NCBI GenBank assembly: GCA_900315315.1
Contig: OMYT01000023.1
Span: 1 to 52,403, forward strand
Direction: 5' to 3'
Origin: an uncultured Eubacteriales bacterium
Lineage (GTDB): Bacteria > Bacillota > Clostridia > Christensenellales > Aristaeellaceae
DNA: 52,403 nucleotides
The notes under the pieces were generated by a model. That model saw nothing but the letters and a program-made list of their open reading frames with translations. It did no database searches and was not told where the DNA came from. Each line of letters begins with the position of its first letter. The first letter of the stretch is position 1. Made by a program: the position numbers and the translations under genes. Shown piece after piece: positions 8,281-16,208 of this stretch.

Positions 8281-11200
8281 TTATTGAATAGACAAAACAA
8301 CCATCGTGATGTCGTCAAACTGGGGAACCTCTGCTGCATGTTCGTTGACATCCGCAAAAATGCGTTCTAGCACCTGTTCGCCCGGCAAATCTCTGGTGCT
8401 GTCCACCATGCTCATTAGGCGGTCATCGCCGTAAAGCACGTTATCCCGGTTATGGGCCTCCACCACACCGTCGGTATACAGCAACAGCCGGTCTCCGGGT
8501 TCAAGCTGAATCTCGTCCTGACGGTACCGCATGAATTCCATTCCGCCCAGGAACAGTCCGTGATTCTTCTTGATCATCTCGCAGGGTTGGCCCTTGTGCT
8601 GGAGGACCGGGTAATTGTGCCCGGCGTTTGTGTATTGCAGCGTCATCGTCCGCTTGTCCACAATGCCGATCCAAGACGTCGCAAACATGTTCGCCTCGTT
8701 GCTTTCACACAGTCGGGCGTTGACGGCGGTGTAGATCTTTGAAGTGGTATCCAGATTCAGCGCGTAGTCCTTAATCATGGTCTTGGCGGTCATCATAAAC
8801 AGTGCGGCCGGGATGCCCTTGCCGGATACGTCGGCGATGAGGAAGCAGAGGCGGTTCTCGTCAATGGGGAAGTAGTCGTAGAAATCGCCGCCTACCTCCT
8901 TGGCAGTATTCATGCTGCCCCGCAGGTTCAAATCCGGAAAATCGGAGAAATCCGGTGCAGTCGTCGGCAGGGCGTCCAGCTGAATCCGGGTTGCCATCTG
9001 CAGTTCCTTCTCTGCCTTTTCCCGTTCGACTTCCTCGCGATGCTTTGCCTCCAGCGCGCGCATTCTCCTGCGGATATACAGCTTCACCAACAGTGCGATC
9101 AAAAGCGCCGTCGCGACCGCCACGAGGATGTAGAACCACACCTGTTCATAGAACGTCTTCTCCTTGACGATCGTTACTGCCACTTCCTTGTTGCCCCGGC
9201 CCATGGCGTCCTTCAGCCGCATTACGAAATGATACGTGCCGCCTCGCAGGTTGGTGTAGCTCACGGGCGCCATATCGCTGCGGTTGATCGTCGTGTCGAT
9301 GCGCTCAAACCCCTCAAGCTGGTAGCTGACCTGAGGGTCGCTCAGCGCATAGTTGAACACAAAACCGGGCACCGTCAGTTTCTGCGTGCTTGAAGGAATC
9401 GTGAACACGCCGTCATCGTTGGGATAAATCGTCTGCTCGTCCACCTGCACAGACGGAACCGTTGCCTTCAGATCATCGACATTTTCAAGGGGCTTTTCAA
9501 TGTTGACCTTGCAGATGCCGGTGGTTCCGGCAATGTACAGGTCTCCCAGGTCGGTCAGTTCGCTGTAGGAATTTGCCGTGGTAATGCAGCACAGGCCGTT
9601 GGCGATGCTGTAGTATACGGGGGTAATCTCCCCGTTGGCAATCAATTCCTCAGCCGGCGTGATATAGATGCCGTTGCTGCTGAGCACCCACATATCGCCC
9701 TTGCTGTTCTCAAAGAGGTCGAAGTTGTTGCTGTAGGGGAACTCCCTGATCGTTGTCACCTGGTAGTCCGGCGTCATATAAGCGATGGCGCTGCTTGTGA
9801 CAATCCAGATCAGATCCCGGCTCCGATCGCGCTTTACGCGCATAACGATATCGGAAGGAAGTCCGTTCTCAACATTGATGTTCTTCGTGCCGGATTCACT
9901 TAAAATATAGATGCCGCCGCCGTTGCTGCCCAGGACGATTTCCCCGTTCACCCCTTCTGCCACGGTGAGGCTCTCTATGTCGTCGATACCGTCCTCCTTG
10001 CTGTAGGCGGCAACCACGCGATCGCCCTCAATGACGTTGACGCCGCCGGTGAGCGCCACCAGCATACGGCCGTCCGCGCATTCGCTGACCGCACGGATGC
10101 TGTTGGAGAGCAGCCCATCCTCTTCAGTAAAAACGGTGAGTTCACCGTTTGCATAACGCAGGAGACCGCAGGTACGCCAGGTGGAGATCCAAAGCTGATC
10201 CCGGCTGTCCCGGATGATGGAGCGAATGCGGCAGCCGTCGAGCAGCGCGATCAGGTCGTCCGCCTCCACATCCGTTCCGGAAGCCGTCACTGCCTTCTTC
10301 AGGCGGAGACGGGGTATCGGACCGTCATTGCCCAGCACAAGCAGACCCGTATCCGTCGCCACGAACAGATTCCCTTTGTACATGCAGGTGGAATTGACCA
10401 CCATTTGGGGAAGGCTGTAGCGTTCGCACACGTTCAGGAACTGGTTTGGCACCACCTTCATCACACCCTGACGGGAGGATGTGAACCAGAGATTGCCCAG
10501 GTAATCCGTCATCACGTTGCCTACACTGTTGTCTATGGGGAGTTCTCTCAGCACGGTAAAGCGGTCGCCGTCCAGCACGCCGATGCCGTTTCCCGCGCAA
10601 ATCCAGATTTTGCCGTCAATATACTTCATCTGCTGGATATATCTCAGCGGCTCTATATGGATCTTCTCGATATCGCTGAGCGATTCTCCCATGTTGGCAT
10701 GCAGGAGGACGAATTCCGAACTCTCCACATAGACCTTTCCCGGCGCTTCCGGGTCGGGAAGGATGTAGCCCGCGCCCTGAGTGGAACTGTCTTCTGAACG
10801 GATGAAGCTGGTCAGTTTGCCGTCCTGGATCGTGATCAGATCGCCCGAATCAGTGGTGCCGTAGATTTTCCCGTCAGGGCCGGTCACAAGGCTGCGCATA
10901 TATGCGTCGGCAATATCCGCCTCCTCCATCGCCGTCAGATTGTATTGCTGATCAATGATCATGATTCCGCTGGTGGTCGCGACATAGATATTGCCGTTTT
11001 GATCCCCGGTGATGGCGCGGGTATGGGCGGATTTCATGCCCTCCAGCTTCCCCCACCGTCGGAATTCGCCGTGCTCCATGACAGCCACGCCGTTGTCATT
11101 GGTACCGATCCAAAGGCGCTCCCGGCTGTCCACATACAGACTTACCACACTGGTAAGCCCGGTGGTGGAGCTCAGGCGCTCAAATGTATTGCCGTCGTAC

Positions 11201-11457
11201 CGGATCAATCCGGCATAGCTGCCGATCCAGATGAAGCCGTCGCTTGTCTCGACGATTGCGTTGGCCTCGGATGTGGGCAATCCGCTGGTATTGTCATACA
11301 GCACCGCGGAACAATTATCGAAGTGATCGACAGGATCCACGATCTTCAGCCCTTGTGAATCTCCGTCAGCACTCGCCGCGCATGCATTCAACAGCATGAC
11401 AAGCGCCAGGAGCAGACCGGGGAGCCATCTTCTTCTGTGTTGCGCTCTTTTAACCAC
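8281..11457 (-). CDS. propeller-sensor SpoIIE-type phosphatase (lipoprotein-like signal)
   Basis: 1058-aa sensor phosphatase. The signal region ends in a lipobox-like LNAC; then come many two-component-regulator-propeller repeats (GFIWIGSYAGLIRYDG, RLWIGTNDNG and others, about 50-680), a Y_Y_Y domain (about 690-765), one membrane helix (about 772-795), a basic/acidic coiled linker and a PP2C/SpoIIE domain (about 825-1058). Metal motifs are intact: GGDFYDYF, LIADVSGKG, LLYTDGV and QFDDIT. Known relatives dephosphorylate STAS anti-anti-sigma factors; here ligand binding outside would set phosphatase activity inside. Translation starts at GTG after GGAGGT. It is the last intact gene of the DUF308-permease-ATPase unit. 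No STAS protein is present. Confidence 0.85.
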   Translation of the reverse strand: MVKRAQHRRRWLPGLLLALVMLLNACAASADGDSQGLKIVDPVDHFDNCSAVLYDNTSGLPTSEANAIVETSDGFIWIGSYAGLIRYDGNTFERLSSTTGLTSVVSLYVDSRERLWIGTNDNGVAVMEHGEFRRWGKLEGMKSAHTRAITGDQNGNIYVATTSGIMIIDQQYNLTAMEEADIADAYMRSLVTGPDGKIYGTTDSGDLITIQDGKLTSFIRSEDSSTQGAGYILPDPEAPGKVYVESSEFVLLHANMGESLSDIEKIHIEPLRYIQQMKYIDGKIWICAGNGIGVLDGDRFTVLRELPIDNSVGNVMTDYLGNLWFTSSRQGVMKVVPNQFLNVCERYSLPQMVVNSTCMYKGNLFVATDTGLLVLGNDGPIPRLRLKKAVTASGTDVEADDLIALLDGCRIRSIIRDSRDQLWISTWRTCGLLRYANGELTVFTEEDGLLSNSIRAVSECADGRMLVALTGGVNVIEGDRVVAAYSKEDGIDDIESLTVAEGVNGEIVLGSNGGGIYILSESGTKNINVENGLPSDIVMRVKRDRSRDLIWIVTSSAIAYMTPDYQVTTIREFPYSNNFDLFENSKGDMWVLSSNGIYITPAEELIANGEITPVYYSIANGLCCITTANSYSELTDLGDLYIAGTTGICKVNIEKPLENVDDLKATVPSVQVDEQTIYPNDDGVFTIPSSTQKLTVPGFVFNYALSDPQVSYQLEGFERIDTTINRSDMAPVSYTNLRGGTYHFVMRLKDAMGRGNKEVAVTIVKEKTFYEQVWFYILVAVATALLIALLVKLYIRRRMRALEAKHREEVEREKAEKELQMATRIQLDALPTTAPDFSDFPDLNLRGSMNTAKEVGGDFYDYFPIDENRLCFLIADVSGKGIPAALFMMTAKTMIKDYALNLDTTSKIYTAVNARLCESNEANMFATSWIGIVDKRTMTLQYTNAGHNYPVLQHKGQPCEMIKKNHGLFLGGMEFMRYRQDEIQLEPGDRLLLYTDGVVEAHNRDNVLYGDDRLMSMVDSTRDLPGEQVLERIFADVNEHAAEVPQFDDITMVVLSIQ

Positions 11458-11535
11458 TCTAAATCATACCTCCATGCCCGTCGCTTTTGGGAGATCTGTT
11501 GTCAGTAATACTGTAGAGGAGCTCCTAAACAATAT

Positions 11536-12633
11536 TCAAAGCGTAATATTGATCTGATTCCTGTTATCCGTGTAGTTGTATTCCAGCTGTTTCGACATAT
11601 TCTTCAGAATGGTCACTCCAAGGCCGTCTTCCTCCTGCTCGAAGGGATTGAAGGCCATACCGCCGCAGTCGATGTCGATTTGCGTCGCCCCGTCCGACTC
11701 CGCATGGGAAACCGACAGCTTCAGGTCGATATCCTCCCGGCCTGCATAGCAATGATCCAGCAATTCACAGATCAGCTCCTCGCAGCAGAGCTGCAGTCTG
11801 TAGGTGCGCTTCTGGTCCAGGCCGTACTTTTCGCCGAAGTTCTGGATGCCGCCCTGAAGCTGCATCAGGTCGAACTGGCGCTCGGTGATTTCATAGGTGA
11901 AGTACTTGATCTTGTGGATGAAGGCCACGGTCTTGTCCCGCTGCGGATGATCAAATATTTCCGCAGGCGTACCCTGCTCGTAGATCCCGCCGTCCGCGAA
12001 GAACAGCACCCGGTTGGCCACCTCCCGGGCAAAGTTCATTTCATGGGTAACAATCAGCATCGTCATATCCCGTTTTGCCAGCATCCGGATCACAGCCAGC
12101 ACCTCGCCCACCATCGTGGGATCAAGGGCGCTGGTGGGTTCGTCAAACAGCAGCACCTTCGGCTCCATCATCAGGCACCGGCAGATGGCGATGCGCTGCT
12201 GCTGACCGCCGGAGAGCACCGTGGGCCAGGCATGGGCACGGGTGGCAAGGCCGACCTGGGAAAGAAGCTCCATGGCCTTCTTCTCCGCGTCCGGCCGCGG
12301 CATTTTCAGGATCCGCGTCGGCGCGAGGCACAGGTTGTCCATCACATTCATTTCGGAAAACAGGTGGAATTTCTGGAACACCATACCCATGCTGCGGCGG
12401 ATTTCGTCAACCTGATTCCCTTTGGCAGCGGTAATATCCCGGCCGTCGATGATGATTTGTCCCGCGTCCGGCTTTTCCAGCAGCGCCAGGGAACGCAGAA
12501 AGACGCTCTTGCCGCAGCCGGAGCCGCCGATAATGGCGATGCGTTCGCCCTGCACCACAGACAGGTCCACGCCCTTCAAGACCTCCAGCGAGCCGAAGGA
12601 TTTCTTCAGTCCTTTCACTTCAACCAGGTTCAT
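11536..12633 (-). CDS. ABC ATPase fused to an RsbW-like GHKL ATPase domain
   Basis: 365 aa. Residues 1-240 are a polar amino acid transporter ATPase (GlnQ type): Walker A GGSGCGKS, signature LSGGQQQR, Walker B VLLFDEPTSALD, switch His in IVTHEM. Residues 245-365 resemble an anti-sigma/serine-kinase HATPase of the RsbW/SpoIIAB kind: EELICELLDHCY (N box), IDCGGMAFNPF (G1), DGLGVTILKNM (G2). The Asn that normally binds Mg in the N box is replaced by Glu, so kinase activity is doubtful while binding of a STAS partner remains possible. The ATG overlaps the permease stop by 4 bases, showing translational coupling. No substrate-binding protein is encoded nearby. The fusion is clear in sequence; that transport is controlled by partner switching is inference. 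Confidence 0.85.
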   Translation of the reverse strand: MNLVEVKGLKKSFGSLEVLKGVDLSVVQGERIAIIGGSGCGKSVFLRSLALLEKPDAGQIIIDGRDITAAKGNQVDEIRRSMGMVFQKFHLFSEMNVMDNLCLAPTRILKMPRPDAEKKAMELLSQVGLATRAHAWPTVLSGGQQQRIAICRCLMMEPKVLLFDEPTSALDPTMVGEVLAVIRMLAKRDMTMLIVTHEMNFAREVANRVLFFADGGIYEQGTPAEIFDHPQRDKTVAFIHKIKYFTYEITERQFDLMQLQGGIQNFGEKYGLDQKRTYRLQLCCEELICELLDHCYAGREDIDLKLSVSHAESDGATQIDIDCGGMAFNPFEQEEDGLGVTILKNMSKQLEYNYTDNRNQINITL

Positions 12634-13310
12634 TCCGCCGCCTCCCTTTTCCGTGCCTTGATCTTATCCGTCAGCGCGAAGATGCCGAACACGATATACG
12701 AGATCGCCAGGTAGATCAGCATGCCGATGATGATCGTGAGCAGCGGCTGCATCGTCCTGGAGGCAATGTTGTTGATCACGCGGGTCAGATCGGTAATCGT
12801 GACATAGCCCACCACACTGGTCCACTGGATCAGGTTCACGATGGTGGACTGGTACACGGGCTTTGCAATGCGCAGTACCTGCGGCAGCGTGATGAGCCTG
12901 AAGGTTTCCCATGCCGATAAGCCCAGCGTCCGTGCCGCCTCAGCCTGCCCGCGGTCGGCAGCCTCCAGCGCCGAGCGCAGCAGCTCCGCCACATGGGCCG
13001 ACACATTCAGCGCGAAAGTAATCACCGCAACCATCACCGGCGCAATGCCCGCCCGGGCAAACACGCCGTAGTACAGCAAAAGCAGCAGCATCAGCACCGG
13101 TGTGCCGCGCAGGATGGCGATATACACGGAAGCAATGGTCCGGGCGACGGGGTTTTTCCGGGTGCGCATCAGGCAGATCAGCGCCCCCAGCAATGTGCCC
13201 AGCAGCAGGGCCAGGGCTGAAATCTGCACCGTGACCCACAGGCCGCCCAGAATGGTCTTCCAGGAATCACCTTTGATGAGGATCGTGTAAAGCTTGTCGG
13301 ATAATGTCAT
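12630..13310 (-). CDS. polar amino acid type ABC permease
   Basis: 226-aa membrane protein with about five helices and the EAA loop that docks the ATPase (EAARTLGLSAWETFRLITLPQ), typical of HisM/GlnP permeases. It pairs with the fused ATPase encoded directly downstream (4-base overlap). A GGAGGT site precedes the ATG, and a terminator hairpin ends only about 15 bases upstream, so expression probably depends on read-through from the DUF308 promoter. The substrate is unknown and no solute-binding protein accompanies it. Confidence 0.88.
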   Translation of the reverse strand: MTLSDKLYTILIKGDSWKTILGGLWVTVQISALALLLGTLLGALICLMRTRKNPVARTIASVYIAILRGTPVLMLLLLLYYGVFARAGIAPVMVAVITFALNVSAHVAELLRSALEAADRGQAEAARTLGLSAWETFRLITLPQVLRIAKPVYQSTIVNLIQWTSVVGYVTITDLTRVINNIASRTMQPLLTIIIGMLIYLAISYIVFGIFALTDKIKARKREAAE

Positions 13311-13325
13311 TTCGGACCTCCGTCA

Positions 13326-13363
13326 CAAAAAAGCACGCAGAAAGAGCGTGTCTCTGCGTGCTT
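13326..13363 (-). terminator. intergenic terminator or attenuator before the permease gene
   Basis: Perfect 11-bp stem AAGCACGCAGA/TCTGCGTGCTT with an 11-base loop, followed on the minus strand by a run of six T. It lies between the DUF308 stop and the permease ribosome site. No separate promoter fits in the 15 bases left, so it probably lowers or regulates expression of the transporter-phosphatase genes. Confidence 0.8.
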
Positions 13364-13395
13364 GAAATGCTCAATCGCTGCGGTCTGTTGCCGCC

Positions 13396-13911
13396 TCAGT
13401 CATCCACTTCTCTTCCGATAACTATCACGTTGATGCCGGCTTCAATGAAGTAGATGCCGATCAGGATGCCCAGAGCAACTGCCATCATCGCGGGATGCAC
13501 AAAGGAGTAGATACCGATAATCAGCTCCAGCACGCCCAGCACAACGCAGAGCACCACGGTGCTGGTATCGGCGTCTTCCTTCTTGCTTTGAATAGCGGTT
13601 ACAATGGACAGGATCCCGTGAACGATGAACCAGCCTGCGGCGAGATAAAGCAGTATGTAGTCATTGGTCATAGCCGCCGCGTTGGGCACAACCAGACCGA
13701 CAATACCCAGAATCAGGCTGAGGATCGCGAAGAAAAACTCCACGCCGTAGCGCTTTTCTCTGATTCCGCGGACGAGGCCGTAAATACCCCACAGGAAAAA
13801 CAGGATGATGATGAAATAACCCGCGCTCATAAAGGTCATGAGCGGCGTGGCCATCAGGGCGACGCCTGCGATAATCAGCAGGACTCCGAAGATCACGATC
13901 AGGGCAGTCAT
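13396..13911 (-). CDS. DUF308/HdeD-family membrane protein
   Basis: 171 aa with about six hydrophobic segments arranged as paired helices, the pattern of the DUF308 (HdeD) family, whose biochemical role is not settled (acid-stress link in enteric bacteria). It ends in IVIGREVDD. I chose ATG 13911 because GGGAGGA stands 6 bases before it; longer in-frame starts lack such a site. It is the first gene behind element copy A and heads the unit containing the permease, fused ATPase and propeller phosphatase. Confidence 0.8.
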   Translation of the reverse strand: MTALIVIFGVLLIIAGVALMATPLMTFMSAGYFIIILFFLWGIYGLVRGIREKRYGVEFFFAILSLILGIVGLVVPNAAAMTNDYILLYLAAGWFIVHGILSIVTAIQSKKEDADTSTVVLCVVLGVLELIIGIYSFVHPAMMAVALGILIGIYFIEAGINVIVIGREVDD

Positions 13912-13973
13912 TTGGATTCCTCCCATAAAATGATTTATTGTACAGCACATAAAATGCCTGTTACAGGATAGTT

Positions 13974-14023
13974 ATTATCCATTCTTTTAACGTTGCCGTC
14001 AAGAGGGTGTTCCAGAATGTCAA
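13974..14023 (-). promoter_or_regulatory. promoter with shared element, copy A (DUF308 unit)
   Basis: Minus strand: TTGACATTCTGGAACA then CCCTCTTGACG, in which TTGACG (13997-14002) serves as -35; 17-bp spacer; -10 GATAAT (13974-13979). The start codon is about 60 bases downstream. The 27-bp block is shared with three other promoters at 21126-21175, 21184-21234 and 22467-22516. Confidence 0.75.
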
Positions 14024-14028
14024 CATTT

Positions 14029-15357
14029 TTATGCGGCGTCATCCATCTGGACATCCTCGCCGCCATAGGTTTCAACCAGCGTATCATAGGCGTCGATGGC
14101 GTTCTGGATGCGCGCCAGCACGTCGTCCATGCGGTAATACCCGTCTGCGTTCCGTTCCAGGCCGGAAAGATCAATGTCAAAGGACATGGGAGGATTGTCC
14201 AGTGAAAGCGGGATGATCCCGCGGAGCTGTTCGGTGCTCTGGTAAACCAGGCGCACTTTGGCGTAAGATTCGCCGTCCTCTGAAGACCATCTTTCAAATA
14301 CGAGCTTCACGCCGATGGGCGTCATGGGCTCCACGGTATCGGGCAGTGTGTATTCCTCCGTTCCCAGTACGGACAGTATGCCGGCGACATTGGAATCATG
14401 TCCGCACAGGAAAGTGAACTTCCGGCCCTCCGCCGTCAGTTCGGAGCGAATCTCCTGAAGCAGCGGGTGCGCCGCGTTCACGGCAATCAGCGGCGTTTCA
14501 AACAGCATTTTGGTATAGGTGTCCACGATGCTGTGGATCTTCCGCCAGTCGTCCCTTGTCAGATCGTGGCCGAAGGCGGCTGCTTTCTCGTCAGCCATCT
14601 CGTAAAACTGGAACGTGAGGGCGTCCGCCACCGATGTCGCAGTTTTGATGGGACCGGTCATACCCGGCTCCTTGCCGACTTCCAGGTTAATGGTTGTTTC
14701 ATCCGCCAGCAGATCGCCGAACTGGCCTGACTGATACGCCTTGCTCTCTTCCATGTCCGTCACATCCATCAGCAGCTTAATGGCGTCCAGCAGTCCGGCA
14801 TGAATTCCTTTCAGCCCGGCCACACCGCCCGCTTCGGCAATCTGGGCAACAACGTCCTTCGCGTATTGATCGTTGTAGAACGTCAGCATGGGATTGAATG
14901 TCGGATCCATTGTGTCGTATTCCGCATGGCTCTCGATCGGCACGACCGCCACCGGCAGGAGTCCTGCGGAGAAGTAGCGGGCCGTAGCCAGTGTGCGCTG
15001 CTTCGCGTTTGCGTAGAACCGCACTGCGCCATCCTCGGGCTTCCAGTTCTCGGGGAACAGGCCCTCCTTCTCCAGCCACAGCCGGAAATACTGCCCCATC
15101 AGGGTCTCCAGCATCGCGCCGCGCAGCGAAAGCTCGCTGGGATTGCTCGTCCATTCAAACCATTGATGCGGTGTGATATCACCCAGCAGCGAACCGCTGC
15201 CCGACAGCGGAGACCGTATGTTGTGGCGGCTCAGGACAACAACCTGTTCAAGCTTATACTTCGCTTCCTGTTCAGCCGTCGCGGGCACGGCAAGCAGTGC
15301 CAGCATCATCACCGCAAGGGTGATAGCAGTCAGATGTTTCCAAAGTTTCTTTTTCAT
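14029..15357 (-). CDS. secreted histidine acid phosphatase (phytase/glucose-1-phosphatase type)
   Basis: 442 aa with a cleavable signal peptide (MKKKLWKHLTAITLA..., cut near ATA/EQ). The branch-2 histidine phosphatase signature appears as SRHNIRSP (about residue 44; usually RHGxRxP, here Gly to Asn), and the HD proton-donor motif as CGHDSN (about 320). The family hydrolyses phosphomonoesters such as phytate or sugar phosphates outside the cell. The gene follows a HAD hydrolase by 19 bases on the same strand and faces, across one promoter region, a secreted 5'-nucleotidase. Together they suggest phosphate or nucleotide scavenging. The preferred substrate is unknown. Confidence 0.82.
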   Translation of the reverse strand: MKKKLWKHLTAITLAVMMLALLAVPATAEQEAKYKLEQVVVLSRHNIRSPLSGSGSLLGDITPHQWFEWTSNPSELSLRGAMLETLMGQYFRLWLEKEGLFPENWKPEDGAVRFYANAKQRTLATARYFSAGLLPVAVVPIESHAEYDTMDPTFNPMLTFYNDQYAKDVVAQIAEAGGVAGLKGIHAGLLDAIKLLMDVTDMEESKAYQSGQFGDLLADETTINLEVGKEPGMTGPIKTATSVADALTFQFYEMADEKAAAFGHDLTRDDWRKIHSIVDTYTKMLFETPLIAVNAAHPLLQEIRSELTAEGRKFTFLCGHDSNVAGILSVLGTEEYTLPDTVEPMTPIGVKLVFERWSSEDGESYAKVRLVYQSTEQLRGIIPLSLDNPPMSFDIDLSGLERNADGYYRMDDVLARIQNAIDAYDTLVETYGGEDVQMDDAA

Positions 15358-15376
15358 GTGAGACCTCCCATATCAT

Positions 15377-16015
15377 TTATTCGTCCTCTTTGAGGTGAAT
15401 ATTCCATCCTGTGTCGATCTTCTTTTTTACCTTTTCCCTGGTGGCATCATCCATTTCCGGCCAGTCAGCAACCGTCGTTGCTTTATTCGAGACCAGATGG
15501 GCCTTTTCCGCGCATAAGGCAAGCGGTGTGTCGGCCAGGGAATCGGAATAGAAGTTTTCGATCACCGGAAAACCCTTGTCAATGATGTACCGGGCCTTTT
15601 CCTTTGCGTACATCATATTGTTCAGGAACACTCCGTATTCGCGGTCATATTCAGATGCCATGAAATTCACGCCTAGCCGCCTTGCGATCGGTTCAATAAT
15701 GCAGGTTGGGGACGCGCTGATAATTAGGTCGTCCGGCCTTTTTTGAGCCAGATACCACGGGACGATCTTTTTTTCATTTTTGTCCCAGTACCGCCTGATC
15801 TGCACGTCAAAATCGTCAATCAGCGTCAGGTATCTGAAAAATTTGCGCTGCAGCGAAGCCTCTGTCATTTTCCCTGTCTTGCGCCGGATCAGATAGCTGA
15901 GTGCCTTCGGAAAAAACGTGATCCATAACTTGGGATGATGGTTCATACACCAGATGCAGAAACCGATCGAACAGTCCGATGGGTAAATCGTTCCGTCAAA
16001 ATCATAAACATTCAT
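15377..16015 (-). CDS. HAD-superfamily hydrolase (class IB-like)
   Basis: About 212 aa. The catalytic motif NVYDFDGTIYPSD starts at the N terminus (nucleophile and general acid Asp), motif II is LIISASP and motif III is FYSDSLADTPLA, the arrangement of phosphoserine-phosphatase-like HAD enzymes. A helical cap with many aromatic and basic residues lies between motifs I and II. It is cytoplasmic with no signal peptide. ATG 16015 lies 7 bases after GAGGA; ATG 16021 is too close to it. The gene is cotranscribed with the secreted acid phosphatase. The substrate is unknown; a phospholipid-head-group or small phosphomonoester is possible. Confidence 0.75.
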   Translation of the reverse strand: MNVYDFDGTIYPSDCSIGFCIWCMNHHPKLWITFFPKALSYLIRRKTGKMTEASLQRKFFRYLTLIDDFDVQIRRYWDKNEKKIVPWYLAQKRPDDLIISASPTCIIEPIARRLGVNFMASEYDREYGVFLNNMMYAKEKARYIIDKGFPVIENFYSDSLADTPLALCAEKAHLVSNKATTVADWPEMDDATREKVKKKIDTGWNIHLKEDE

Positions 16016-16056
16016 TTTCATTCCTCGTATTCAGCTTTTATGAATACTCCTTTTCT

Positions 16057-16084
16057 ATTATAAAGGAAATGAAGAAAAAAACAA
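16057..16084 (-). promoter_or_regulatory. promoter of the HAD/acid phosphatase operon
   Basis: Minus strand: TTGTTT (16079-16084), 16-bp spacer, perfect TATAAT (16057-16062). The start codon is about 45 bases downstream. Confidence 0.6.
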
Positions 16085-16089
16085 TTGTA

Positions 16090-16106
16090 TGTGACGAAAT
16101 GTCACA
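16090..16106. promoter_or_regulatory. palindromic operator candidate between divergent phosphatase genes
   Basis: TGTGAC-GAAAT-GTCACA, a perfect 6-bp inverted repeat with a 5-base centre, lies 5 bases upstream of the -35 box of the leftward operon and about 100 bases before the rightward nucleotidase. The half-sites resemble Crp/Fnr-family sites, but the spacing (TGTGA-7-TCACA) is one base longer than a classical CRP site. Confidence 0.45.
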
Positions 16107-16208
16107 CGAATCCTTATCCAATATATGATATTCTCGGAGGCAGGGCTTTTTTCGTCTTTGGCGAATATTCAGATATATTGCACAGAGCCTGGAATGGAGG
16201 AACACAGA

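Noticed and set aside
16090-16106. A classical CRP site
   Set aside because: The spacing between TGTGA and TCACA is 7, not 6, and no Crp-family gene is in the window; kept only as an unnamed operator.
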